Shown: positions 20,734-33,800, numbered from the stretch's first letter. The stretch: 35,816 bases of DNA from Haplomitrium mnioides (GCA_049999725.1 JBNGIS010034944.1:1-35816), one strand, 5' to 3'. Program-made: numbers and translations. Notes: generated from the sequence alone by a model not told the origin.

Positions 20734-20736
20734 TTA

Positions 20737-23700
20737 TGTCAGCCAGCGATTCATGTACATAAAGAAGAATTCAAGAAATTGGAAGAATCTCCGGCACAAT
20801 GACCCTTGGCAAGTGTGAAGGCCTCTCAAGAACCACGGATAACTCTCAAACAGCTACTAAGAGCAGGGCACATAATTCCTAGGAGGAGATAAGATCATGG
20901 CGAAAAGATGAGCAGAGGGCAGTGATCGCCAGCCAGAGGAGGGGTCCCATTTCAAAATGTGAAGCAGGCCAGCGAGAATCCGTGGAGGATGCGGGGATCA
21001 AGGCCGAGTAGGGAGGAAAGGAATGCCCAATCCAAGCGAAGCGATTCGAGGAGGAAGAATGGATCATGAGCAGACATCCGAAGGCACTCAGAGGAGGTAG
21101 ATCACAAACATGTCCTGCGGCGGCCACGAATCAAGAAGTAAGGATCGGCAACAAAATGAGGAGGTGAGATTGTCAAGAGGGCGAGCAAGGCCAGGGAAGA
21201 GGGACGCCTCGATCCCGCAAGCAAGAGCGCACCCTGCAAGGGCCGATCGAGCACTTCTCGAACCTGCGGATCCTAGCGAAAACGTGGAGTTCCCTGAACG
21301 CCATACGGGATTCCATGGAAACGTGGCGTCTCCGGAGCGATTCACGGGATTCCACGGAAGACGTGGCAGCCCCAAGGAGTCTGAGGATCTACGGGAAGCC
21401 GCCTTCCTAAGTGGGGATCCCACTTAACCGGGTTCCAATATGTCTTCCGACGTGGGGAATCCAGTTAAGAGGGATCCACGAAGAGTCCAACCAGGGAGCA
21501 AGGAAGAAGGCCCAAAACAGTGACATATCGGGGGTCTAGCCAAAGGAAAACGAGAGAGTGCCGGAAGGGTGATTCATCAAAGATCTGAGCGGAAGAGGAT
21601 CGAGGAAGCCGAAGGGGCGACCTAGCGCAGATCTCGCAGGAGGAAAACCAGAGGAGAGCCGAAAGGGTGACAAATCACCGAACGGGCCGACGAAGAGCGA
21701 GTGAAGGCAAAAAGGCTACTTGTCGGCAATCCGGTTCAATGATGTGCAATAGTGATGAAATGGTGATCCATCGCAAACTGTCCAACAGGAAGAAGGTTGA
21801 GCCAGAAGGACGACATGGCGCCGACCCGGTTGGGAGAAACGAGGGGTACGCCGAAAAGACAATCTATCGGTGAATCGAGTAGCAAGATGAGGTCGGCCGG
21901 AAAATCAAGCTAACGCCAGTGCGACTGATGGAGGAGCAAGCGGCGCCGAAAGGGTGACTCTTTGTAGCTTCGGCATGACTAAGGGAGAAAGTTCAACAAG
22001 GTATGACCACGACATTTGAAAGTTCAAAGGGGGCGAACGGTCCAAAGGGCCTTGTAGTTCTTATATCAAACTTTCAAAAAGGTTAACGAAGAAAGCCTCG
22101 GGCGTGCGCATAGTTCTTATTTTGAAGAGACGACGAAATGGCAACATCAGCACAAGTTCTTATTCGGCGAGCAAAGGGAGTCCGCAGCGGTTCTTTGGAT
22201 GACGTGGCGAGCGTGGGGAATCCACGGAGGGTTTTGGAAACGTGGATGAATTCTCGAGAGAAGTCCACATGTTAAATTCGGACGAGGGGGTCAGCGCGAC
22301 GGTCCGCCTACCTCCTTGCGGGGTGGCGTTGAACGACGAAGCTGCGGGCGACATGGCGCTGAAAGGGGCTCTGTGGGATATTCTGGGAATCCGTAGAGAT
22401 TCTTGCGGAACTTGGATCCGGGGCAATCTGCAGAATCTTGCCTTGCGAGATTCTTCGGATGCCTCGATTGAGTTACTGTTGTCATTGTCTTTTTCTCAAC
22501 CAACCGCAGGACATGCGGCGCTTTCTCCCATTCCGTGGTAACGAGAATAACGACCACAGGAGACACGCGTCGTCACCTCCTAATCCGAGCCAACAGGATT
22601 AACGACTATTCATCGGATCGGGCTTGCATGATCAGCTCGCGAGGAGGGGTATACCTCGATGGCCTTCGAATTCTTTTGGGTTGATGCACGGGCAATTGTA
22701 AAGAGTGACAGGGACCGCAAGACAAGAGAATTGCGCATGGTAAGGCAGGGGTGAAGAGTTCAGTGAGGAATTACGTGAAGTGGGTGTACTAGTTCTAAGG
22801 GCCAGAGGGATTCGGAGTTGGACTAGAGGGGCGTTGAGAATCGCAGAGTGAGGAGCTCTGGATGCTCGGACAATCTAGGTGAACTCGTCCTTGCCGGTGG
22901 ACCAGAGCGGAGGTGAATAGATACGATAGTTTGAAGGAATTTTTGGCCTGCTGAGAACTAAGAAGAGGCTGCCAAGTGAGGAACTTGGAGTCGGCTCGGC
23001 AATTCCTTGTGCAAACGCATCAGCCCAGAGTGTTCGGAGTACACTCTGGTGTGATTCTTCAAGTGGAGCTGAGAGGAGGGGGGCTGTGTTAGTGCCTGCG
23101 CACTGCGTGGGATGACCCGTCGAGGCTCGGGGGTGGAGTGAGCTACATGCAGTTGGGAAAATTGTCTTCCAGAGGTGGAAGTCAAAGAAATCCTCTTCCT
23201 AGCCTGAGGAAGTAAAAGTAGGGCTTCTAGCGATGGAAGTAGAAAACTATCTGGAGAGGAGCGTGTGTGGGTAAGCTGTTGGAAGGCTGGGTTGTAGGTT
23301 GTAAGGCAGCAAGGATTCAGAAGGGAGGGAATCATTGGTGGAAATCTAGAGGGTCTTCAAAGACTCTGTTCCTCTTGCAAATATTGTATAAACTGTCTGT
23401 GCATATGTGTAGTTAGATTTCTTTTCTGTAAGTGTGTTCTAGAGATTTGTTAGATTAGAAGGCATCAAGGCCACTTGAGCAGACCCTGGGACAGATCTAA
23501 AGGGGGAGTCCAATCCCTTGACACATTTCTGATTGTCTGGGGGTGAATGCTCTCTGCCTCCGATCCTGTAGGATATTTTAAGTGTTAGAACATATTAGGA
23601 TAACTAGGCATTAGTTGTATCAATCCTGTGACAACCCTGAGAGGGGGAGTCCATACCTGTCTTGTTGAACATTGGTGCAGGTCACAACACCCATTTTGCC

Positions 23701-24008
23701 CCAAGCACAAATAAGGTGGCAAAGCCTAAGTCATTGGGTCCTCTAAATAAAGCGTAAGAATCACACAAAGCACAGCTGGGGGTTATGGATGTGGACTTGG
23801 GAATGTTTGAGTAACTGACATGAGTGCAACCAGAAGTGAAAGAGAGTGGTGTGTTAAAGGCTGGAAAGGAAAGGGAGAATCCTTAGAGCATGAAAGTGGT
23901 AACTGGCAAGGGGCCATCTCAAAAAAGAACCTGAAAGCCCACAATCTGTCCTCCCCTGCACTCAAAGCAGGATCTGAAAAGGTTAAGGCCTGGAACAGAG
24001 GAGTGACA
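20737..24008 (+). mobile_element. 3' LTR of the complete element
   Basis: 3272 bp, TGTCAGCC to GAGTGACA, aligned end to end with 10403-13652. Differences are mostly transitions plus small indels, for example a short insertion near 22000 (GGTATGACCACGACATT) and a shorter G-run near 23080. It carries the same hairpin (22302), GGGGTATAC box, stem-loops (about 23148-23243) and AATAAA (23746). No protein gene. Confidence 0.95.
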
Positions 24009-26581
24009 ACTCATGATTTAGTACAAGTGATCTCTGATCTAGCTATTTTCTATGATTTAGTTCTAGTGTTTTCTGATTTGGCAATTTCCTATGTTTTCCT
24101 ATGATTTAGTTCAAGTGCTTTTTGATTTTGCGATTTCCTTGTTTTTCCTATGATTTAGTTCAAGTCTTCTGTGATTTGGCGGTTATGTATTATTTCCTAT
24201 GATTCATTTCAAGTGTTTTGAAATCTTGCAATTTCCTATAATTTAGTACAAGTGATCTATGATCTAGCGATTTCATATGATTTCCTTTGATTTAGTTCAA
24301 GTGTTTTCTGATCTGGCAATTTCCCATGATTTAGTATGAGCGATCTCTGATGAGGCGATTTCATATGATCAAGTTCAAGTGTTCTCTGATCTGGTCATTT
24401 CATATGATTTCCTATGATTTGGTTCAAGTGTTCTCTAATATGGCGATTTAACATGCAAGTGATCTCAGATCAGGCAATTTCCTATGATTTAGTTCAAGTG
24501 CTTTCTGATTAGTCGATTTCCTATGATTTCTTGTGAATTAGTTCAAGTGTTCTCTAATCTGGAAATTTCCTATCATTTCCAATGCATCATTTCAAGAGTT
24601 TTGTGATCTGGCAAATTCCAATGATTTAGTGCAAGTGATCTTTGATCTGATGATTTCCTATGATTTAGTACACGTGATCTGTAATGAGGCGATTTCCTAT
24701 GATTTCTTGTGATTTAATTCAAGTGTTCTCTGATCTGATGATTTCCTATGATTTAGTTCAAGTGTTCTCAAATATGGCGATTTAATATGATTTAGTACAA
24801 GTGATATCAGATCTGGAAATTTCCTATGATTTAGTTCAAGTGCTTTCTAATCAGCTGATTTCGTATGATTTCCTATGATTTAGTTCAAGTGTTTTCTAAT
24901 TGGTTGATTTCCTATGATTTAGTTCAAGTGTTTTCTGATCTGACGATTTCCTATGATTTCCTATAATTTAGTTCAAGTGTTCTTCCATATGGCGATTTCT
25001 TAGGATTTAGTTCAAGTGTTCTCCCACATGGTGATTTCCTATGACGAGTTGCTATAATTTAGTTCAAGTGCTTTCTGATCTGGCAATTTCATATGATTTC
25101 CTATAATTTCCTATGATTTAGCTCAAGTGTTTTCTGACATGGCATGTTCCCATAATTTTCTATGATTTAGTTCAAGTGTTCTCCGATATGGTGATTTCCT
25201 AAGATTTAGTTCAAGTGTTCTTCGATTTGGCGATTTCCAATGATTTAGTTCAAGTGTTCTCTAATCTGGCAATTTCCTATGATTTTCTATGATTCATTTC
25301 AAGTGTTTTGTGATTTGGCAATTTCTTAAGATTTAGTACAAGTGATCTCTGATCTGGCGATTTTCTATTATTTCCTATTATTTAGTTCAAGTGTTCTATA
25401 TTCTAGCGATTTCTTGTGATTTAGTACAAGTGATCTGTGATTAGGCGATTTCCTATGATTTGGTGATTTAACATGATTTAGTACAAGTGATCTTAGATCT
25501 GGCGATTTCATATGATTTAGTTCAAGTGCTTTCTAATATGTTGATTTCCTATGATTTCCTATGATTTAGCTCAAGTGTTTTTTGATCTGGTGACTTTCTA
25601 TGATTTCCTTTGATTTAGTTCGAGTGTTCTTTGATATGGCAATTTCCCATGATTTAGTACAAGTGATCTATGATCTAGCAAGTTCCTAAGATTTAGTTCA
25701 AGTGCTTATAACATGGCGATTTCCTCTAATTTAGTTCAAGTGTTGTCTGATATGGCGATTTCCTAAGATTTAGTTCAACTGTTCTTTGATGTAATGATTT
25801 CCTCCGATTTAGTTCAAGTGTTCTCTCATTTCACAATATCCTATGATTTAGTACAAGTAATCTATTATATGACAATTTCCTTTGTACTCTTATGATTTAG
25901 TTCAAGTGTTTTATGATCTTGGGGATTCGTATGATTTCTGATGATTTAGTTCAAGTGATCTTTGATTTGGGGATTTTCTATGATTTCCTATGATTTAGTT
26001 CAAGTGTTCTTTGATCTGGCAATTTCCTATGATTTAATACGAGTGATCTCTAATCAGGCAATTTCCTATGATTTCGCTCAAGTGTTCTCGGATCAAGTTG
26101 ATTAGTATGATTTTTTATAATTTAGTTCAAGTGTTCTCTGATATGGCAATTTCCCATGATTTAGTACAAGTGATCTATGATCTAGCAATTTCCTATGATT
26201 TACTTCAAGTGTTTTCTAATTTAGTGAAATCCTACAATTTTCTATGATTTAATTCAAGTGTTTTCTAATCTCGCGATTTACTATGATTTACTATGATTTA
26301 GTTCAAGTGTTCTCCCATATGAGGATTTCCCATGATTTAGTACAAGTGATCTCTGATATGGCGAGTTCCTATGATTTAGTTCAAGTGCTTTTAGATCTAG
26401 CGATTTCTTATGATTTTGTATGATTTAGTTCAAGTGTTCTATGATATGGTGATTTCTCATGATTTAGTACAAGTGATCTTTGATCTGGCCATTTCCTATG
26501 ATTTAGTTCAAGTGTTTTTCTATCTCACAATTTCCTATGATTTCCAATGATTTAGTTCAAGTGTTTTCTAATTTGACCATT
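24009..26581. repeat. Satellite array, block 3
   Basis: It starts with the right TSD copy ACTCA and continues the unit order seen after the empty site at 5383 (GTTCTAGTGTTTTCTGATTTGGC, then CCTATGTTTTCC). The GATGAGGC variant is at 24352 and the CTTATGATTTAGTTC...GATCTTGGGG variant near 25870 (also near 2700). The last five bases are the left TSD of the next LTR. No gene. Confidence 0.92.
26577..26581. other. Target site duplication CCATT, left copy
   Basis: CCATT precedes TGTCAGCC at 26582 and is repeated exactly at 29783-29787 after TGACA. Confidence 0.92.
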
Positions 26582-27410
26582 TGTCAGCCAGCGAATTGAG
26601 GTGCTGACACGGAATTCTTCACAAACTAAGCATCATTGATACAATTCCACTTTGGTAAGTGCAAGAGCAACCCAAGAGCAGCAGGAATCCTTCAAATTGC
26701 AAGTACGAGCAGAGCGCATGGATTCGTGGAGGAGAATGGGATCATGGTTGAAGCAGAGAAGGGAACAGTGATCGCTAGCAAGAAGGTGGGTACCACTAAA
26801 AAATCAAGTTGGGAAAACGAGAGCCCGTGGGTCTCATGGGGAGGCGGGAATCGAAGCCTAGCGGGGAGAAGGGAACGCCCACCTGAGGCGGAGAAATCGA
26901 AGGAGGAAGAGCATATCTACAAAGAAGAAATTTGAAGGCACTTAAGAGAGAGGGGGACCACGAACCGCGCCTGCAGAAGCCACACATCAGAAGCACGGAT
27001 CGGAGACAAGAAGGAGGAGGCGCGATCTTCGTAAGAGCGAGCTAGGCTAGGGGATGGGGGACACCTCAATCCCGCAAGCGTAAGCACGCTCTACAAGGAT
27101 TCAACACCTTTTTCGTTGAGTCCGCAGATATGAGCAAAAACGTGGAGTCTTCTAAGGGCTCCAAAGGATTCCATGGAAACGTGGTGTCTCCAGAGAGCTT
27201 CATGGGACTCTACAGGTGACGTGGCGACTCCAAGAGGTCCGAAGATCTTCACGGAGAGGTGGCAGGCCCCAAAGAACATAACGGAAACCAGCCTCCCTAA
27301 GTGGGGAACCTGGGTAAGTGGGTTCCGATTCGTCTTCCGATGTAGAGAGCCCACTTAACAGGGATCCGTTGAGAGGCCCAACCGAAGAGCAAGGAGGGAT
27401 CAATCGAAAA

Positions 27411-27715
27411 GGTGATCTATCGCAGGTCCGGCCAAAGGAGAACCAAGGAGTGCCGAAGGGGTGACCTATCAACGATCCGACCAGAGGAGAACCGAAGAAA
27501 GCCAAAAGGGTGATGTATCGCAAGTCCAGCCAGATGAAGAGCAAGTAGTACCAAAGAGGTGACCTATCGACAATCTGACCGAAAGAGCAAGTAAAGGCGA
27601 AAGGGTGACCTATCGACGATCCAACCAGAGGAGAATCAAGGAGTGCCAAAGAGGCAATCTAGCGCAGATCCGATCGGAGGAAGAGCAAGTAGTGTTGAAA
27701 AGAGGATCTATCACC
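27411..27715 (+). repeat. 49-bp minisatellite in the LTR
   Basis: Units starting GTGA(C/T)(C/G)TATCG begin at about 27412, 27461, 27510, 27559, 27605, 27653 and 27703, each followed by CGATCCGACC-, GAGGAGAA- and GTGCCAAAG-like parts. The same unit is seen at 1-520, 7640-8170 (reverse), 11180-11480, 21520-21850 and 33120-33600 (reverse). Confidence 0.8.
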
Positions 27716-27995
27716 AATCTAGCGAGGACCAGTGGGAAAGTTTGATAGGGTACGGCTGCAAAGTTGGAAAGTTCGACGAAGGATGTGTGGGGTTGGTTCA
27801 AGAAACTCCTTGTAGTTCTTATAGTAAGCAGGATGACAACTTAGCGAAGGGAGCCTCGGGCATGCATGCTATTCTTATCACAAGGGGATTCTGAAATGGC
27901 GACATCGGCATAGTTCTTACTCAGAGAAGGGAAGGCTCTTCAGATGACGTGGCATCCATGGAAGATCAGTGGGTCAACTTTGGAAGATAGTCAAA

Positions 27996-28310
27996 TCGAC
28001 GGTCCGCCTACCCCTTTGCGGGGCCGCATTGGACAACGCTCTTTGTACAACGTGGCACCTTGAGAAAGCTTGCAAGAGTTCCGCGAGTCAATTTTGGAAG
28101 GAGGTCAGCGGGGCGATCCACCTACCCCTTTGCGGGGCGGGGTCGGACGGCGCTCTGCAGATGACGTGGTGACCTCGGAAGCTTTGGGTAAGTCAAAGGA
28201 CATACGGCAGAAAGTGGGAGCCTGTCGGGTCTCTTGCAATGAGCATGTCAACTTCGGAGAAAGAGCCAGCGCAGCAATTTGCCTACCCCTTTGCGGAGCG
28301 GCGTCAAATG
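27996..28310 (+). repeat. Three copies of the GC-rich hairpin with ACGTGG boxes
   Basis: CCTACCCCTTTGCGG(G/A)G occurs three times (about 28006, 28119, 28287), each between a GTCC/ATCC-like left arm and a GGAC-like right arm and followed by (A/G)ACGTGG. The complete element has one copy per LTR; the reverse LTR at 30879-33922 also has three (about 32540, 32703, 32812). Confidence 0.7.
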
Positions 28311-29782
28311 GCAGGGCCTCGGACAACGTGGCGCTCAGAGGGGATCCGTGGAATATTCGGGCGAATCTACAAAGATTCCTATGGACTAGGTTCCGCGGGG
28401 CGCTTTGGAACTCTATTCTGAAGAATCCTTCGGACTTGGTCCCACGGGAATTTGCGGAATCTCAGCCTGCAGGATTCCTTGGACTACCTGTAGAGTTACC
28501 GTTGTACTTGGCGCTTCTCGACCAACCGATAGGACACGCGGCGCGCTCTCCTTTTCCATTGTAACGAGATTAATGAACGTGGAGCCACGCTTCGTCACCT
28601 CCCATTCCGAGCCCAACAAGATTAACGACCTTTCAACGGGAAGGGCTCCGGAGATCAGTGATCGCTCAGGGGGTATATATGGAGAGGCTTTGATTTTGAT
28701 CGGGTTGATGCACAAGCAATCTAAGGACGTGACAACAACCTCACAACATGGAAATCCCAACGAGGTAAGGCATGAGGAAGAATCTAGTGAGAAGCGAGTG
28801 AAGCGAGTGAGCTCGCACTGGGGGCAAGTTGAGGTGGAGGTGGACTAGAGAGGTGTTGAGAATCGCTGGGCGGGGAGCTCTAGAGGCTCAGGCAATCCAC
28901 GTGAACTCATCCTCGTGAGTGGACCAAGGGCGGAGGTGGATCGATACGAGAGTCTATAAGGGATTCTTGCTTGTTGAGAAATCGGGAGAGGCTACCAAGT
29001 GAGGAGCTTGGAGTCGTCTCTGCATTCCCTATGCAGAAGCATCAACCCAGAGTGTTCGGAGTACACTCTGGTGTAATTCTTCAAGTGGAGCTGAGAGGGG
29101 GGCTGCGTTAGTGCCTGCGCACTACGGAGGAAGATCTATCAAGGCTCAGGGTGGAGTGGGGGCTACCTGCAGTTGGGAAGATTGTCTTCCAGAGGTGGAA
29201 GTCAAAGAAATCCTCTTCCTAGCATGAGGAAGTAAAGTCAGGGCTTCTTGCGAGGGAAGTTGAAAAACTATCTTGAGAGGGGTGTGTGGGTGGATGTTGG
29301 TGTGAAGGCTGAAGGCAGCAAATGACTCAGAAGGGAAGGATCTATTGGTGAGATCAGTCCAGAGGGCCTTCAAGAACTCGGTTTCCATTGCAGTACATAG
29401 TGTAAATGTGCTTGTGTATCTGTGTATAGTTAGATTTACATTTTGCATTTGAGTTCAAAGACCTTATAGACTAGGACACATCAAGACCAGTTGAGCAAAC
29501 CTTGGGACAGCTCTGGAGGGGGAGTCAAGTCCCTTGACACAACCAAGTGATCCTCGAGGTAAATGCTCTCTATTTTTGATCTTGTTGCATAGCTTAGGAA
29601 TCAGTTCATCTTAGGCTAGTTAGGAATTATTTGTATCAGTTCTGTGACAACCCTGGAAGGGGGAGTCCAGTGCTCTATCATTCGTTCATTGGTGCAGGTC
29701 ACAGCACCTTTCTGCCCCACAACATATACAAGGTGGCAGGGTCTCAAGAGTTGGACCCTTGGAATAGAGTGAAGGAATGACA

Positions 29783-30878
29783 CCATTTCCTAGTTTTTTT
29801 TATGATTTTGTTCAATTGTTCTTTGATCTAGTGATTTTGTATGATTCCCTATGATTTCCTATGACTCATTTCAAGTGTTTTGTAATCTTGCAATTTCCTA
29901 TGATTTAGTACAAGTGATCTATGATCTTGCGATTTCCTAAGATTTTCTATGATTTAGTTCAAGTGTTTTCTGATCTAGCAATTTCCTATTATTTAGTACG
30001 AGTGATCTCTGATGAGGTGATTTCATATGATCAAGTTCAAGTGTTCTCTGATCTGGTGCTTTGGTATGATTCCCTATGATTTGGTTCAAGTGTTCTCTGA
30101 TATGGCATTTAACATCCAAGTGATCTCAGATCAAGCGATTTCCTATGATTTAGTTCAAGTGCTTTTTGATCTGTCGATTTCCTATGATTTCTTATGATTT
30201 AGTTCAATTGTTTTTGGACCTTGCAATTTCCTTTGATTTCCTATAATTTAGTTCAAGTGTTCTCCCATATAGCGATTTCCCATGATTTAGTACAAGTGAT
30301 CTCTGATCTAGCAAGTTCCTATGATTTAGTTCAAGTGCTTTGTGATCTAGAGATTTCATATGATTTTTTTTGATTTAGTTCAAGTGTCTTCTGATCTTTC
30401 ATTTTCCTATAACTTTCTATGATTTAGTTCAAGTATTCTCCGATATGGCGATTTCCTAAGATTTAGTTCAAGTGTTCTCCGATCTAGCGATTTCCAATGA
30501 TTTAGTTCAAGTGTTCTCTAATATGGTGATTTTCTATGACTTCCTATGATTCATTTCAAGTGTTTTCTGATCTGGCAACTTCTTGTGATTTAGTACAAAT
30601 GAACTCTGATCTGGCAATATCCTGTGATTTTCTATGATTTAGTACAAGTGATTCATGATCAAGCGATTTCCTATGATTTCTTATGATTTAGTTCAAGTGT
30701 TCTCTGATCTAATGATTTTGTATGATTTCCTATGATTTAGTTCAAGTGTTCTTTGACATGGCGATTTTACATGATTTAGTACAAATGATCTCAGATATGG
30801 CAATTTCCTATGATTTAATTCAAGTGCTTTCTAATTTGTCGATTTCCTATGATTTCCCATGGTTTAGTTCAAGTGTTT
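29783..30878. repeat. Satellite array, block 4
   Basis: It begins with the right TSD copy CCATT, then 39/49-bp units. The GATGAGGT variant at 30014 with ATGATCAAGTTCAAG marks the same higher-order position as 5639 and 24352. No gene; ORFs at 29937-30119 and 30722-30925 are repeat by-products. Confidence 0.92.
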
Positions 30879-33800
30879 TGTCACTCCCCTATTCTAAGCC
30901 TTATCTTTTTCAAATGTTGCTTTGAAGGCAAGGGAGGACAGATTCATGGCTTTCAGTTTCTAATCTGAGATGGCCCCTTGCCAGTTGTCACTTTGAGGCC
31001 TTAAGGATTCTCCCTTTCCTTACAAGCCTTGGGTTCACCACTCGCTCTCTTCTAGTTGCACTCAAGTTATTCATTCATACAACCCCAGGTCCACATTTAT
31101 ACCTCCCAGCTGGTCTTTGTGTAATTCCTTCACTTTATTCTGAGGGCCCAATGACTCAGACCCTGCCACCTTATTTATGCTTTGGGGCAGAAATGTGATT
31201 GTGACGTGCACCAATGAGCCAACAAGAGGACTGGACTCCCCCTCTTAGGGTTGTCACAAAACTGATATAGCTATTTTCCTAACTATCCTAAGATGAACTA
31301 ATTTCTAAGCTATACTACAGGATCAGAAACAGAGAGCATTCACCCCCAGGATCACTTAGTTGTGTCAAGGGACTTGACTCCCCCTCTAGAGCTATCCCAG
31401 GGTCTGCTCAACTGGTTCTGATGTCTTCTAGTCTAATATGCCTCTAAAACACAAATGCAGAATGCAACTCTATCTACACACATATGCACAAACACACTTA
31501 CACTATGTACTGCAAGTAGAAACAGAGTCCTTGAAGGCCCTTTGGACTGATCCACCAACTGAGACTTCCCTTCTAAATCACTGGTTGCCTTCTAGCCTTC
31601 AAACCAACCTCCACCCACATACCCCTCTCCAGATAATTTTTCAACTTCCATCGCCAGAAGCCCTGACTTTACTTCCTCAAGCTAGGAAGAGGATTTCTTT
31701 GGCTTCCACCTCTAGAAGACAGTCTTCCCGACTGCATGTAGCCCACTCCACCCTGAGCCTCGACAGGTCTTACTCCGCAGTGCGCGGGCACTAACGTAGC
31801 CCTCCTTTAGCTCCACTTGAAGGATTATACCAAAGTGTACTCCGAACACTCTGGGTTGATACTCTTGCACAAGGAATGTAGAGACGACCCCAAGCTCCTC
31901 ACTTGGCAGCCTCTCCCGAATTCTCAGCTGGCCAGAATCCCTTCTAGCTCACGTATTGGTCCACCTCCGCCTTGGTCCACTCACGGGGACGAGTTCACTT
32001 GGATCGCCCGAGCCTCTAGAGCTCTTCACTCAGCAATTCTTGGCGCCCCTCCAGTCCACCTCCAAACCCTCGCTTGCCCCAAGAGCTAGTTCACCCGCTT
32101 CACGTAGCTTCTCACTGAATTCTTCCTCCTTCCTTACCTCATTGCAATTTCCCTGTCTTGAGGTCGTTGTCGCGTCCTTAGATTGCTCGTACATCAACCT
32201 AAACAAATTCGGAGGCCCTCGATGTATACCCCCCGAGCACTGATCCCTCGAGCATGTTCTGAAGAAAGGTCGTTAATCCTGTTGGGCTCGGACTGGGAGG
32301 TGACGACACGTATCCCGTGAGGTTGCTATTCCCATTACAACGGAAAAGGAGAGCGCGCCGCATGTCCCATCGGTTGGTCGAGAAGCATCAAGTACAACGG
32401 TAACTCTACATAGAGTCCAAGGAATCTTGCAGGCCGAGATTCCACAGATTCTCACAAAACCAAGTCCGCATGGATCCTTGTAGATTCGCCTGAATATTCC
32501 CTAGGTCCCCTTCGAGTGCCACGTCATCCAAGACCCCGCCGTCCAACGCCGCCTCGCAAAAGGGTAGGCGGACCGCCACACTGATTCCCTCCTCTGACGT
32601 TGACTTGCTCGTGGCTCGAGGCTCGACGAGCTCCCACCTACTATCCCGTGTCCTTTGACTTACCCAAAACTTCCGAGGTTGCCACGTCATCCGAAGAGCA
32701 CCGTCCGACGCCGCTCCGCAAAGGGGTAGGTGGACCGTCGCGCTGACCTCCTTTTGAAGTTGACCCGCGGAACTCCTCTGAGCTTCTCAAGGCACCACAT
32801 CATCCTAAGGCGCCATCCGACGCCACCCCGTAGAGGGGTAGGCAAACTATCAGTTTGACCTTCTTCCGAGGTTGACCCGCTGACCTTCCGTGGATGCTAC
32901 GTCATCCGTAAAACCTTCCCGCGTCGAGTAAGAGCTGTGCAGATGTTGCAATTTTGGAACTCTCTTGTCATAAGAACAACACGCGCTCGATGCTCCCTTT
33001 GCCAAGTTGTCACCCCGCTCGTTGTAAGAACGACAAAGAGCTCCTAGAACCAACCGCCTCTTTTGTCAAACTTTCGAACGTCGCGACCGTACCCCGTCAA
33101 ACTTTCCCACTTGTCTTGTCGAATCTGCGACAGGTTATCTTTTCGGCATTGTTTGCTTCTTCCTCTGGCCAGTTTTGCGTTAGATCGTCTTTTCGGCCGA
33201 TCCCACCTTGCTCTCTGATTCTTCGATAAATCGTCTTTTCAGCGCATCCTTCCTCTGTCCCAGTTGGATTGTCAACATATCGCCCTTTTGGCTCATCTCT
33301 TTCTTCTCGTTGGACGATTTGCAAGGGATCACCTTTTCGACACTACTGCTCTTCGTCTGACCGGATCGTCGATAGGTCGTTTTTTCGCCTTTACTTGCTC
33401 TTCGTCTGATCGGACCTATGATTCATCCCTCTTTCAGCTCTCCTTTGGTTCTCCTGTAGTTGGATCCGCGCTAGGTCACCCCTTCGGCTTCTTTGGTTCT
33501 CCTCTGGTCGAATTGTTGATAGGTCACCTTTTCGGCACTCTTTGGCTCTCCTTTGACCGAACCCGCAATATATCACCTTTTCAGGTGATCCCCCCTTGCT
33601 CTCCGGTTGGGCCTCTCGATGGATCCCTGTTAAGTGGGCCCCCCATGTCGGAAGACGGATCGGAACCTACTTATCCGGGTTCCCCACTTAGAGAGGCAAG
33701 ATCCCGTTAAGTTCTCCGGGCCCCGCCACTTTTTGTGAAGATCCTTGGGCTTCTTGGAGCCGCCATGTCACCTGTGGAACCCTGCGAAGCAATTTGGAGA

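Larger units (their letters stand above)
10403..24008 (+). mobile_element. Complete but decayed Ty3/gypsy LTR retrotransposon
   Basis: A 13.6-kb element with two direct LTRs (10403-13652 and 20737-24008), 5-bp TSD, candidate primer site and polypurine tract, and the pol order protease, RT/RNase H, integrase, which defines Ty3/gypsy (integrase is last; in Ty1/copia it precedes RT). FIDDFVVYG in RT and the lack of a chromodomain after integrase fit the OTA-type lineages. It is inserted in the satellite. In a stretch of about 225 bp the two LTRs differ at roughly 18 sites by eye, mostly transitions, so the insertion is old. No domain is intact as a full reading frame; a solo LTR of another family (15058-16209) interrupts gag. 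Confidence 0.96.
26582..29782 (+). mobile_element. Solo LTR, forward (long-LTR family)
   Basis: 3201 bp, TGTCAGCCAGCG to GAATGACA, perfect 5-bp TSD, satellite on both sides and no internal region. Related to the LTRs of the complete element along its length but clearly diverged; closest in layout to the reverse LTR at 30879 (both have three copies of the GC-rich hairpin). TATATAT at about 28672 stands at the conserved GGGGTATA box. No protein gene. Confidence 0.93.

Noticed and set aside
28070-28848. ORFs of 147-164 codons in the solo LTR (28070-28564, 28405-28848)
   Set aside because: GC-rich LTR repeats reduce stop frequency; overlapping frames, no motif and no counterpart kept open in other LTRs.
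33264-33710. 148-codon ORF over the reversed 49-bp minisatellite
   Set aside because: Open because of the repeat composition; the matching ORF on the other strand of 27200-27649 shows the same effect. No domain.
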